NCBI GenBank assembly: GCA_002504405.1
Contig: DARO01000012.1
Location: 62,001 to 126,000, forward strand
Source: Methanomassiliicoccaceae archaeon UBA71
GTDB lineage: Archaea > Thermoplasmatota > Thermoplasmata > Methanomassiliicoccales > Methanomethylophilaceae
DNA length: 64,000 nt
Direction: 5' to 3'
Each line of letters opens with the position of its first letter. Position 1 is the first letter of the stretch. A model generated the notes under the pieces. That model had not been told where the DNA came from. It ran no database searches and saw nothing but the letters and a program-made list of their open reading frames with translations. Positions 52,968-61,297 of the stretch are shown piece after piece. The translations under genes were made by a program, and so were the position numbers.

Positions 52968-53978
52968 TCACGACACCGGGCCGACAAGGTGTATGTCCAT
53001 CGCCAGGACGCACATCGTCGGGGAATAGGACTTCAGCTCGCTGCAGTCGATGCGGATCGTCTGGCCCCTGCCTGCGGCATCGGATGTCATGCGGTCGAGG
53101 AGGGACTGCACATCGGCCCTCTCGATGATCTTGTACATATGGATCGTCCCGCCCTCCTTGAGATGGCCAAGGGCTATGGGCAGGAACTGGTCCGCGATCT
53201 GCGGCAGGTTCATGATGATCCTGTCCGCCATTGGCAGGCCCTGGATGACCTTCGACGAGTCCCCCGTCATAGGATGGAGGTTGTCGATGTGATTGGCCTC
53301 CGCGTTCTTCACCGCGAAGCGCTCCGCATCCGGATTCAGGTCGATGGAGTATACCACCGAGGGATGTGCCAGATGGCATATCACGGTGCCAAACGGCGCC
53401 ACGCCTCCGAACATGTCGATGATCGTCTCCCCGTCCTTCACGAGACCTGCGATCCTGTGCCTCTCCCCGGCTAGACGCGGGTTGAAGTACACCTTGGCCG
53501 GGTCCGTGTAGAGGCGCACGCCGAACTCCCTGTGGACGGTCTTGGACGACCCCTCCCCGGCGATCCGCTCGAGGTCCCGTATCCTGAGATCCCCCTTGAC
53601 GCCGTAGTCCTGGAAGACCGAGCGTATGCTTGGGTTCACGGCCAGGAGGGCCCTGCCGATGGCCCTGTCATAATCCAGAAGCTCGTCTGGGATCTTTATC
53701 ATGGCCACGTCGCCCACGACATCGAACGATGATGGGAGGAGCCCCCTCAGCTCGTCCGGAACGTCGGCAACCTCGCGGTAGTCGGTCGGCCTGCGCTCCT
53801 GCGCACCGGTGTCGGCATCGACCACATCGTAGTCCCCGTACGACGCGCACGTGATCGGTATCAGGAGGAAGTCCCCGTCCGCTTTTATCCTGGCGGTGAG
53901 GTCCAGCAGCCCCTCCGCGAACAGCGCGGAGCGGACCGGCTCGCCGTCACGTTTCGGAACGCGCAGGCATCTGGTCAT
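52968..53978 (-). CDS. trm5: tRNA (guanine37-N1)-methyltransferase Trm5
   Basis: A 336-residue AdoMet-dependent enzyme that methylates G37 to prevent frameshifting. The archaeal D1/D2/D3 organisation is visible, with REFGVRLYTDPAKVYFNPRLAGERHRIA, the AdoMet loop DMFGGVAPFG, YSIDLNPDA and the catalytic IMNLPQIA. Convergent with the RNA ligase gene. Confidence 0.94.
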   Translation of the reverse strand: MTRCLRVPKRDGEPVRSALFAEGLLDLTARIKADGDFLLIPITCASYGDYDVVDADTGAQERRPTDYREVADVPDELRGLLPSSFDVVGDVAMIKIPDELLDYDRAIGRALLAVNPSIRSVFQDYGVKGDLRIRDLERIAGEGSSKTVHREFGVRLYTDPAKVYFNPRLAGERHRIAGLVKDGETIIDMFGGVAPFGTVICHLAHPSVVYSIDLNPDAERFAVKNAEANHIDNLHPMTGDSSKVIQGLPMADRIIMNLPQIADQFLPIALGHLKEGGTIHMYKIIERADVQSLLDRMTSDAAGRGQTIRIDCSELKSYSPTMCVLAMDIHLVGPVS

Positions 53979-54005
53979 GGCCGACCCAATCCTGGTCCCC
54001 GTATA

Positions 54006-54812
54006 TCAAAGGGTGCCGTGGTCACGGACGTACCTCTTGGGCAGAACGAACAGCTCGCCGTCGCCGTCGAACCCGACGGAGGCGCTGACCTCGTAGACCT
54101 CCTCGATGAGTTCCGGCGTTATGACATCCTTTGGCTTCCCGATGCCCATGATCCTGCCCTTCTTCATGATGATGCACAGGTCGCAGTACCTTGCCATGAG
54201 GGATATGTCATGCTCGGCCACGAGGACGGTCATGTCCTTCTTCACCATAGCATTGAGATACTCCATCACATCCAGCTTGTACTTCATGTCCAGATGGGAG
54301 GTCGGCTCGTCGACCAGCATGAGACGCGGGTTCTGCACGTAGGCCTTGGCTATCAGGACCCTCTGCCTCTCCCCCGAGGACAGGGCCCCGATCGGACGGT
54401 CCTTGAGATGCGCTACGCCGAACTTCTCCAGAGCCACGGAGACCATCTCCTCGTCCTCGGGTGGCTCCCACCAGACGTTCTTCAGGTAGGGGTATCTCCC
54501 CAGCATGACCGTCTCGAACACGGTCAGTCCGAAGCTGCCCCTCAGCTCCGCAGGGACGTTCGCGACCTTGCGCGCTATCTCACCGGGGGTTTTGTCGAGG
54601 ACGGACTCGCCGTCGATCAGGACATCCCCGGAGGTGGGGTCGTGGAGGCGGTTTATGCACTTCATCATCGTGGACTTCCCGCACCCGTTGGGACCGATCA
54701 GCCCGACCAGCATCCCCGCCGGCAGGGAGTACGACACATCCCTGACGGCATGGTACCCGTCCTCGTAGACCTTGTTGAGCTCCCTCAGCTCGAGCAGCGG
54801 CACCTCATCCAT
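54006..54812 (-). CDS. ABC transporter ATPase, FecE/BtuD type
   Basis: A 268-residue ATPase. Walker A GPNGCGKST, signature LSSGERQRV, Walker B LMLVDEPTS and the switch His in VAEHD are intact. It belongs to the iron-chelate/cobalamin importer class by context. Overlaps the permease gene by 8 bases and ends the four-gene uptake cluster (surface repeat protein, binding protein, propeller-permease, ATPase). Confidence 0.93.
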   Translation of the reverse strand: MDEVPLLELRELNKVYEDGYHAVRDVSYSLPAGMLVGLIGPNGCGKSTMMKCINRLHDPTSGDVLIDGESVLDKTPGEIARKVANVPAELRGSFGLTVFETVMLGRYPYLKNVWWEPPEDEEMVSVALEKFGVAHLKDRPIGALSSGERQRVLIAKAYVQNPRLMLVDEPTSHLDMKYKLDVMEYLNAMVKKDMTVLVAEHDISLMARYCDLCIIMKKGRIMGIGKPKDVITPELIEEVYEVSASVGFDGDGELFVLPKRYVRDHGTL

Positions 54813-57732
54813 CGTACATCCTCCCCCTCTTTATCAGAAGATAGGCGAACACAGGTATACCGATGACCGTGGTTATGGCACCGACCGGCAGCTCCATGCC
54901 GTAGTACCCGGTCCTGGCCAGCAGGTCCGCCAGCATGAGCATGACCCCGCCGAAGCATATGGATGCCGGTATGACCATCCTGTGGTCGCTGCCCAGGAGC
55001 ATGCGGCACAGATGGGGGATGACCAGCCCGACGAACCCTATGACCCCGCAGAACGCCACGCAGACTGAGGTCAGGACCGACGCCAGGACGAGCATGCCAC
55101 GGTTGAACCGCCTCACGTTCAGGCCCATCTGCCTGGCCTGGTCCTCCCCCAGAAGGACGAGGTTCAGCTCCTTGGCCCACAGCAGTGGGACCATGGAGAG
55201 GAACAGCGACAGGAACAGTATTATGCCCACCTGCGCCCAGGTAACCTCCGCGAAGGAACCGTACAGCCAGGTCAGGGCGTTGCTGAGCTTGTTCCCCGAC
55301 ATCGTCAGCATTATGGTCTGGACGGCGGAGAACGCCAGACCTATCACCACGCCGGACAGGACGTAGTTTATCGCGCTTCCCCCGGCCTTCTCCGCCAGCA
55401 GCATGGTGCACGCGAACGCGATCAGGCCTCCGGCGCAGGCGGTTATGGCGGTGATGAATATTGAGTGCGGGGAGAACAGCCCGAAGAACGTGAAGTCGAA
55501 AGCTATCACCGCGATGGCCGCCACACCGGCGCCGGACGAGACCCCCATGATGTACGGGTCCACCAGCGGGTTCCTTATGATGGCCTGGTAGATGCATCCT
55601 GCGACGGACAGCCCTATTCCGACGGCAAGGGCGGCTATGGTCCTCGGCAGCCTCGACATGTAGACCGATGTCTCCAGCGTGTCCAGACCGACACCTCCCT
55701 TGGATATCGCCGAGAAGAGTGCGGAATACGCCTCGACCGGATTGTTGACGGAGGTGGACCCTATGCATATGCATAGTGTGAACGACAGGAACGTCACCAC
55801 CGCCCCCACGGCCACAACGAATCTGAGCCTGTGCCTGTTGCGTGTGTTGTGCGTGTAGTCTTCTCCGTACAGGTAGTGGACGAACCTTTCCCTGATGAAG
55901 CGGAACGGCTTCTCCACGCCCTTCCCGAACCTCAGGGCAGCGTAGACCGCGGCCATGACCAGTATTATTGCCCCCACTATGCCGGCGATGACCAGTATTA
56001 CAGGGGCCCCGCGGTCGGAGGACGGCGGGACGTATGGCGTGAACGCCCCGTCAAGGCAGTATATCCCCGCGTCCGTGCCTCCGAACACGGTGTCCCCGAG
56101 GACCAGGAGCGGTATCATGTTGAAGTTGCGTACCTGCGACGGGCACGAGGCCGTTCCCAGGATCTCCCCGGAGAGCGACAGCTTGTATATCGGGTCCGCG
56201 GAGGAGTAGCTGATGGCATACAGGAATTCCCCGTTGACGAGCACCATGGGCGAATGGATCTCGGCCAGCCCGGTTGTGACCGTTTCGAGAACGCCGGATC
56301 TGTCCACCCTCAGGAGCGATGTCGTCAGCCCGTCCGAGGATACCGCATATGCGCCCCTGTACTCTTCCGTATCCACCGGGATCACGTACCTTCCGAACAT
56401 GCCCAGGTCATCGCTGAGGAATCTCTGGACGATCTGGTTGCCGGACACCGCGTACTCGTAAACGGCGAGACCGGAGCTTCCCTGGCTCATGCCCAGGCCA
56501 TCCGAGACGGTGAAGAACAGGGCGTACGTGCCGTCCCCTGCCCTCTGGACGGCCACCTGGCCGACGTTCCCGTACAGCTTGTCGCGGTACTGCACCTGGT
56601 AGACCTTCTCGTCGACGAGCATGCTCCCGTCATAGGCATCGATGATGTACAGATGGCCGTCCAATGCGCCCGTGAAGACCATCCCGTCGTAGACCGTGGG
56701 CGCAACGAGATACGTGCTGGCACCCAGGAGCTTGGACCAGATCAGATTGAGGTCCAGATCGAAGCAGTACACCATTCCGTTCGAGTGCGTCACGTATATG
56801 GCACCGGAATAGAAGACCATGGATGAGAATCCCGAATCGTATGTCGTGCCCACATCGAAATCGGCAACGACGGAGTCGACCGGCACCGCATCGGAGAATC
56901 CTGCACCGCCGAAGGATGTCACGTTGGAGTTGCCCTCGCCGGGGCCCTCGGCCAGCGGTATCCTGTATATGTAGCCGGTCATCGTGGCCACATAGATGCT
57001 GTCCCCCACTATCAGAGGGGTCGAAGACTCGTAGTTCGAGCCGCTGAGAAACCTGAACTCCCATTCCGTCTCCCCTGTGGAGCCGTCGATGGCCACCACG
57101 GACGCGTACCCGTCCCTGTCTATCCCGAACTTCTGGTAGACGGTCCCGCCTGCGTAAAGCGTGTTCGCATGGGCGGTCCCCTTCGAGGTCCAGACGACGC
57201 TGTAGTTCTCGTTCGACGAGAACGTAGCGTCCTGGGACCCCGTGTTGGCCGAATCCCCTCTTGACATGGTCCAGGCATTGGGATGGTCCGGAGTCTCGGT
57301 CGGGAAGACCCCCTCGGGCAGAAACGCGAGGGCTAGCGAGCCGTACGCCCCGGGATCGTTTGGGTCGATGGAGACCCATGACCCGGAGGACCATCCGAAG
57401 ACCCTCCACGATGCCTCGGTCGTCAGACCGGTGGACCCCTCCTGGGTGAACGATCCCCCGCCGTTCGTGCCCCCCACGGTCACGGAGGAGACTCCGTCCA
57501 CGGTCAGCTCCCCGGATTGGAATGAGACCTCCATGCCCAGGCCCTCTGCGGCCGATTCCACAGTCTCCAGCACGCTGGACCCGTCTGCGACTGTCCATGT
57601 CGTGTCCCCATTGCCGCGATCGATCAGTACGCTGGTCCCGTCGTCTGCTTCCGATGCCGGAGCGGCAAAAGACAATGACGAAACGACAATCAGAAGTGCA
57701 ATTGCAATAATCATACTGCCCTTGGCGTTCAT
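54805..57732 (-). CDS. Secreted beta-propeller fused to a FecCD-type permease
   Basis: A 975-residue protein of unusual architecture. Residues 1-28 are a signal peptide or anchor. ~40-145 form a domain with SVLETVESAAEGLGMEVSF and ASWRVFGWSSGSWV, like the DUF4430/transcobalamin C-terminal-like fold. ~150-560 are PQQ-type propeller repeats (PNAWTMSRGDSANTG, VVAIDGSTGETEW, LYIIDAYDG). 577-600 is a membrane helix. ~635-975 are a FecCD/BtuC permease (VGIGLSVAGCIYQAIIRNPLVDPYIMGVSSGAG, GEDQARQMGLNV, IGFVGLVIPHLCRMLLG). Normal permeases are ~330 residues. The propeller would face outside and could capture substrate or the binding protein. Confidence 0.88.
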   Translation of the reverse strand: MNAKGSMIIAIALLIVVSSLSFAAPASEADDGTSVLIDRGNGDTTWTVADGSSVLETVESAAEGLGMEVSFQSGELTVDGVSSVTVGGTNGGGSFTQEGSTGLTTEASWRVFGWSSGSWVSIDPNDPGAYGSLALAFLPEGVFPTETPDHPNAWTMSRGDSANTGSQDATFSSNENYSVVWTSKGTAHANTLYAGGTVYQKFGIDRDGYASVVAIDGSTGETEWEFRFLSGSNYESSTPLIVGDSIYVATMTGYIYRIPLAEGPGEGNSNVTSFGGAGFSDAVPVDSVVADFDVGTTYDSGFSSMVFYSGAIYVTHSNGMVYCFDLDLNLIWSKLLGASTYLVAPTVYDGMVFTGALDGHLYIIDAYDGSMLVDEKVYQVQYRDKLYGNVGQVAVQRAGDGTYALFFTVSDGLGMSQGSSGLAVYEYAVSGNQIVQRFLSDDLGMFGRYVIPVDTEEYRGAYAVSSDGLTTSLLRVDRSGVLETVTTGLAEIHSPMVLVNGEFLYAISYSSADPIYKLSLSGEILGTASCPSQVRNFNMIPLLVLGDTVFGGTDAGIYCLDGAFTPYVPPSSDRGAPVILVIAGIVGAIILVMAAVYAALRFGKGVEKPFRFIRERFVHYLYGEDYTHNTRNRHRLRFVVAVGAVVTFLSFTLCICIGSTSVNNPVEAYSALFSAISKGGVGLDTLETSVYMSRLPRTIAALAVGIGLSVAGCIYQAIIRNPLVDPYIMGVSSGAGVAAIAVIAFDFTFFGLFSPHSIFITAITACAGGLIAFACTMLLAEKAGGSAINYVLSGVVIGLAFSAVQTIMLTMSGNKLSNALTWLYGSFAEVTWAQVGIILFLSLFLSMVPLLWAKELNLVLLGEDQARQMGLNVRRFNRGMLVLASVLTSVCVAFCGVIGFVGLVIPHLCRMLLGSDHRMVIPASICFGGVMLMLADLLARTGYYGMELPVGAITTVIGIPVFAYLLIKRGRMYDG

Positions 57733-57736
57733 GCTA

Positions 57737-59095
57737 TCACGTGAGGCTTAGATCCGAGCTGTACTCCAGCAGCTCCTCGTACCCGTCCCCTATGATCTTG
57801 GGAACTTCCTTCCCGAATGCATCGGGATGGAGTATCATGGCCAGCAGCTCTGCGGCCTGTGCGGTCCTCGGCCCGAACCTCTGGACAAGGTCCGCCGCGC
57901 TCTCGCAGATGACGTATACGTCCCCGTTCCTCCAGGCGTCTGTGTCCTTCCACTGCGCAGAGAGGCCCCAGTAGAGCGCGTCGTACTCCTCTTGTGTGGC
58001 CGAGTACTCCTGGGTGATGACGATTATCCTGTCGGGATTCGCGTATGGTATCCTGTCGGATGTGATGTGCACCCACCCGGTCCAGTCGCCGAAGACGTTG
58101 GAAGCGTTGAACATCCCCAGCATGTTCGCCAGGTACGTCCCGTCACCGGAGACCCAGGGACTGATGTCCGGATCCAGGGCGATCATCGTCCGTTCCGGCT
58201 CCCCCGCCGATGTGCTGTGGGTCATCTCGTAGAGGATGTCCAGTATAGAGTTCGTCTCGACGATGACCTCGTCGGCGGCGAGCCCGTAGTTTATCACCTG
58301 CCCGATGATAAATATGTTGTTCAGTATGCTGCGTGTATCCTCCCCGGGATACACGGTCACCGCATCCACATTGGCCCCGCGGAGCTGAGAGCCCATCTGC
58401 ACATGGGACCTCTGGCTGCCATCGCAGAATACGACGTCGGGGTTCGTTCCGAGTATGAGCTCGAAGCTGGGGCTGGCATAGGTCCCGATCACCGAGATGG
58501 AACCGTTCTCCCGTCCGGCCATTACAGACCCGGGGTAGTAGGAATACGAGTCCACGCCCACAAGGACGTTCCCAGCCTTCACGGACACCATGATCTCGGT
58601 TATGGTCGGCGACAGGGATACTATGCGGTACTTCTGCGCATATCCGTATATCGGGTTGCCGCTGTAGTCCACGGCCACCGTCGGCTCCTCGCCCTCTGAA
58701 CGGTACGCCCATGAGGTGATGGTGTACGAGGATGGATCACTGTCGTACGGGGCCTGAAGCCTGGACCATGAGGTCTCCCCGGGATACACGACCCACAGCC
58801 CCCATGAGCCCCCGTCCCCTGATTGGATGCCCGCGAGCGAAAGGATGCTCCCGTCCTCCCCCAGCACGAGCTCGTAGCCGTTGGAATCGGCCGCGTACTC
58901 CAGCAGGGACAGGGTCGTGCGGAACGAGCCGATGTCCGCATCGGTCCATACGGTATCGTATTCGCCGAAGTCTATGACCGTTCCGCTCGCCTGGTCCGTG
59001 GACGGCGACTCCGCCAGAATGCCGGCGGAGACCCCCAGGAACACGCCGGCGAGGACGATCGCGATGGATGCCAGGGTGCGCTTCTCGAGATCCAT
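57737..59095 (-). CDS. BtuF/FepB-like substrate-binding protein with an extra N-terminal domain
   Basis: About 452 residues from MDLEKRTLASIAIVLAG (signal/anchor). Residues ~35-150 form an additional domain (LSLLEYAADSNGYELVLGEDGSILSLAGIQ, GSWGLWVVYPGETSW) with the same pattern as the permease N-terminus. The rest is the periplasmic-binding fold of the cobalamin/iron-chelate class: RIVSLSPTITEIMVSVKAG, VLVGVDSYSYYP, PDVVFCDG and the late VYVICESAADLVQRFGPRT. Ends 4 bases before the propeller-permease start. Confidence 0.88.
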   Translation of the reverse strand: MDLEKRTLASIAIVLAGVFLGVSAGILAESPSTDQASGTVIDFGEYDTVWTDADIGSFRTTLSLLEYAADSNGYELVLGEDGSILSLAGIQSGDGGSWGLWVVYPGETSWSRLQAPYDSDPSSYTITSWAYRSEGEEPTVAVDYSGNPIYGYAQKYRIVSLSPTITEIMVSVKAGNVLVGVDSYSYYPGSVMAGRENGSISVIGTYASPSFELILGTNPDVVFCDGSQRSHVQMGSQLRGANVDAVTVYPGEDTRSILNNIFIIGQVINYGLAADEVIVETNSILDILYEMTHSTSAGEPERTMIALDPDISPWVSGDGTYLANMLGMFNASNVFGDWTGWVHITSDRIPYANPDRIIVITQEYSATQEEYDALYWGLSAQWKDTDAWRNGDVYVICESAADLVQRFGPRTAQAAELLAMILHPDAFGKEVPKIIGDGYEELLEYSSDLSLT

Positions 59096-59112
59096 TGGGA
59101 CACCGGGTTGGA

Positions 59113-59133
59113 GACGGCGGGAAACCCGCCGTC
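59113..59133. terminator. 9-bp hairpin between the repeat protein and the binding protein
   Basis: GACGGCGGG/CCCGCCGTC with a 3-base loop; a T-rich run follows on the + strand. In the minus-strand operon it could lower expression of the downstream transporter genes relative to the surface protein. Confidence 0.5.
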
Positions 59134-59142
59134 GGTTTTTGT

Positions 59143-60105
59143 TTAAGCGAACGGCCCCGTGGACATCAGGTCCTCGTCGGCGGTCGTCAGCGGATTGAGG
59201 GAGTAGGAGGGCCATCCGGTGCTCGGGGACACGTACTCCCCGTACGAGATGTACAATATGTTCCCGTTGAGGTCCCCGAGGGACGCCCCTGCCCCGAAGT
59301 ATCCGGCATACGGGTTATCGGTGGTGGACGACGTGTATACGAACACCCCGGTGGCGATTCCCGAGTAGGTTCCTGTTTCCGCATCGAATTCGCCGGTACC
59401 TATGTAGTCCTCTATGGTCAGCATGCCGGAGGAGTACGTGTACTCGAACCCTTCGGCATCGGCCATGTTGTCGAAGGCGTTGATGATGCTGGTCCCCTTC
59501 GCGGAATGCCATCCGCTCAGGTCACCGAACCCGTCCAGGTAGAAGTAGTAGTACTCGACATCCTGGTCGATGACGGGGGAGTAAGCGGTATCGGCGAATG
59601 GGCCCCCTGTCATCAGATCGGAACCGACGGTGGTTACGGGATTGACGGCATGGTTGGTGACCGTGGGCGTCATCTCGTATTCCCCGTAGCAGATGTACAC
59701 GATGTTGCCCAGGACATCCTTCAACACGGGACCCTGGACGAAGTAGGTGGGCCAGGGGTTCTCCAGTGTGACAGACGTATACACATATATTCCGATGCCC
59801 ACACCGGTGGTGACCATCTTGGTTTCATCATATTGGTACGAGTTCTCGTAACCGTCAAAAGTCAGCATCCCGAACGAGTCGACTTTGTATCCTATTCCAT
59901 CGTCCTTCATGGCATTGTCGAAAGCGGATGCCACATCGGAGCCCTTCGCAGAGTGCCATCCGACGATGTCGCTCTCGAACCCGTCCAGGTAGAAGTAGTA
60001 CGTGTCGCCGGATTCGCTGTCGTCCGTGGAGAACCAGTACACGACCCCGACGGCAGCGACGACCACGACCACCACCAGAACGGCAGCGATTATCTTGTTG
60101 TCCAT
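59143..60105 (-). CDS. Cell-surface protein with two DUF4430-like repeats
   Basis: A 320-residue protein: N-terminal membrane anchor (IIAAVLVVVVVVAAVGVVYW), then two ~135-residue repeats (about 36-170 and 186-320). Each repeat starts YYFYLDGF, continues with GWHSAKG and a FDN helix, and ends with GNI.YI.YGEY and a DLM.GPFA tail. The helix-then-strand plan (DNAM...GM LT) fits the DUF4430-like domains seen in the next two proteins. First gene of the uptake cluster; TATATAATC about 25 bp upstream. Confidence 0.8.
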   Translation of the reverse strand: MDNKIIAAVLVVVVVVAAVGVVYWFSTDDSESGDTYYFYLDGFESDIVGWHSAKGSDVASAFDNAMKDDGIGYKVDSFGMLTFDGYENSYQYDETKMVTTGVGIGIYVYTSVTLENPWPTYFVQGPVLKDVLGNIVYICYGEYEMTPTVTNHAVNPVTTVGSDLMTGGPFADTAYSPVIDQDVEYYYFYLDGFGDLSGWHSAKGTSIINAFDNMADAEGFEYTYSSGMLTIEDYIGTGEFDAETGTYSGIATGVFVYTSSTTDNPYAGYFGAGASLGDLNGNILYISYGEYVSPSTGWPSYSLNPLTTADEDLMSTGPFA

Positions 60106-60331
60106 TTTCTTGCCCCCTGTTATGGTTGGATTATATATCCGTCCCAGAGGATTTAAAGAACCACCATCATAAGACGCCCTGCACCGGGCGATTGGGGCAA
60201 CGCGGCACATCGATCCGCGCGAAAGACCAAGGATAGGGAAAAGACCGAGGGCCGGGATTCGCCGTTAGCATCTGTTTTAAATACTATGCCTGGAAAGAGG
60301 CCAGCCGCCCACGAAAGGGCGGCCGACTGGA
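60106..60331. other. Intergenic region between the uptake cluster and dphB
   Basis: About 226 bases with the minus-strand promoter of the repeat-protein gene (TATATAATCC near 60130-60139) and the dphB terminator. No gene seen. Confidence 0.4.
60304..60323. terminator. Hairpin after dphB
   Basis: GCCGCCC/GGGCGGC, 7 bp with a 6-base loop, 8 bases past the dphB stop on the minus strand. Confidence 0.5.
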
Positions 60332-61129
60332 TCAGTCGTCCTCGATTATCTCCTCGGGAGCCCCGGCGAACTTCACGAGAGCATACGCCTCCATGAAATG
60401 CAGGTTGCCTGGAAGCACGAGGGTCTGCAGTGGCTCCCCGACATCCATCTTGAGCAGGTCCTGCGGATATCCAGCGAATATCCTCTCCTCGGGGGATCCG
60501 ACCTTGGATGCCACGCACAGGAGAGTCTTGTCGTCGATTAGCCCCTCTCCCCACTTCTCCTCGCCCTGGATCAGCCACTCGATGGCCTGGTGGGCGGTCA
60601 TGTACCTGAGCTCGTCGGCGCGTATGTCCAGGAGGATCATTGTGTGGAGGCCGCGGTCCTTGTTCTCCTTTATGTGGTCGTAGGGGGACTTGGGATGGTA
60701 GTTCTCCTCCAGGAACGGCAGGGTCACGGTCCTGCCGAACTTGTATGGCTGCAGCCCGAGGGATGTGGGGCACGCGGAGAATATTGATATCCCGTGGTAG
60801 ACCCTTACGGGGATGCCCGCCTCCTCGGCCTGGATCCTGAGGTCCACATGGGTGGTCGCCAGCATGGTGTCTCCGGCGGTCACGAAGCCCACCCTCATCT
60901 CCATGGCGTCCCTGATGACGTCGTCGCACTCCTCCACCTGCGCGCGGTATAGGATATGGACCCTCTTGCCCAGGAGGGCCTCGAGGTCGTCCACTTTCGT
61001 GCCTATGAGCGTCGAGGTGTAGAACTCGGCGTAGATCTTGTCGCATTCCTTCAGAGCGGCCAGGGCCTTGACGGTCATCCCGTCAGTGCCGCTGAGACCG
61101 AGTCCCACGAAGATGAGTTCGGAAGTCAT
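60332..61129 (-). CDS. dphB: Diphthine synthase
   Basis: A 265-residue AdoMet-dependent methylase that trimethylates the modified histidine of elongation factor 2 in diphthamide synthesis. It has the tetrapyrrole-methylase fold: FVGLGLSGTDGMT, AEFYTSTLIG, GFVTAGDTMLATTH, HGISIFSACPTSLGLQPYKFGRT and LLDIRADE. Start MTSELIF chosen over a Met two codons upstream. Divergent from the repeat-fronted AlbA-type gene. Confidence 0.95.
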   Translation of the reverse strand: MTSELIFVGLGLSGTDGMTVKALAALKECDKIYAEFYTSTLIGTKVDDLEALLGKRVHILYRAQVEECDDVIRDAMEMRVGFVTAGDTMLATTHVDLRIQAEEAGIPVRVYHGISIFSACPTSLGLQPYKFGRTVTLPFLEENYHPKSPYDHIKENKDRGLHTMILLDIRADELRYMTAHQAIEWLIQGEEKWGEGLIDDKTLLCVASKVGSPEERIFAGYPQDLLKMDVGEPLQTLVLPGNLHFMEAYALVKFAGAPEEIIEDD

Positions 61130-61194
61130 CCCCACCCTATCCTACGGGTAATAGATGAATGTGGCGGACGGCGAGGACTCGCCAGGATTCAGGA

Positions 61195-61284
61195 AGGATA
61201 AGGATAAGGATAAGGATAAGGATAAGGATAAGGATAAGGATAAGGATAAGGATAAGGATAAGGATAAGGATAAGGATAAGGATA
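61195..61284 (+). repeat. Tandem hexanucleotide repeat AGGATA x 15
   Basis: Fifteen exact copies of AGGATA, ending 13 bases before the ATG of the following gene (a near-copy AGGAGA comes next). In the gene's own frame each unit reads GGA TAA, a stop, so the protein cannot extend into the array. Each unit also offers a Shine-Dalgarno-like AGGA. Arrays of this type are prone to copy-number change by slippage. Confidence 0.98.
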
Positions 61285-61297
61285 AGGAGAGGAACGA

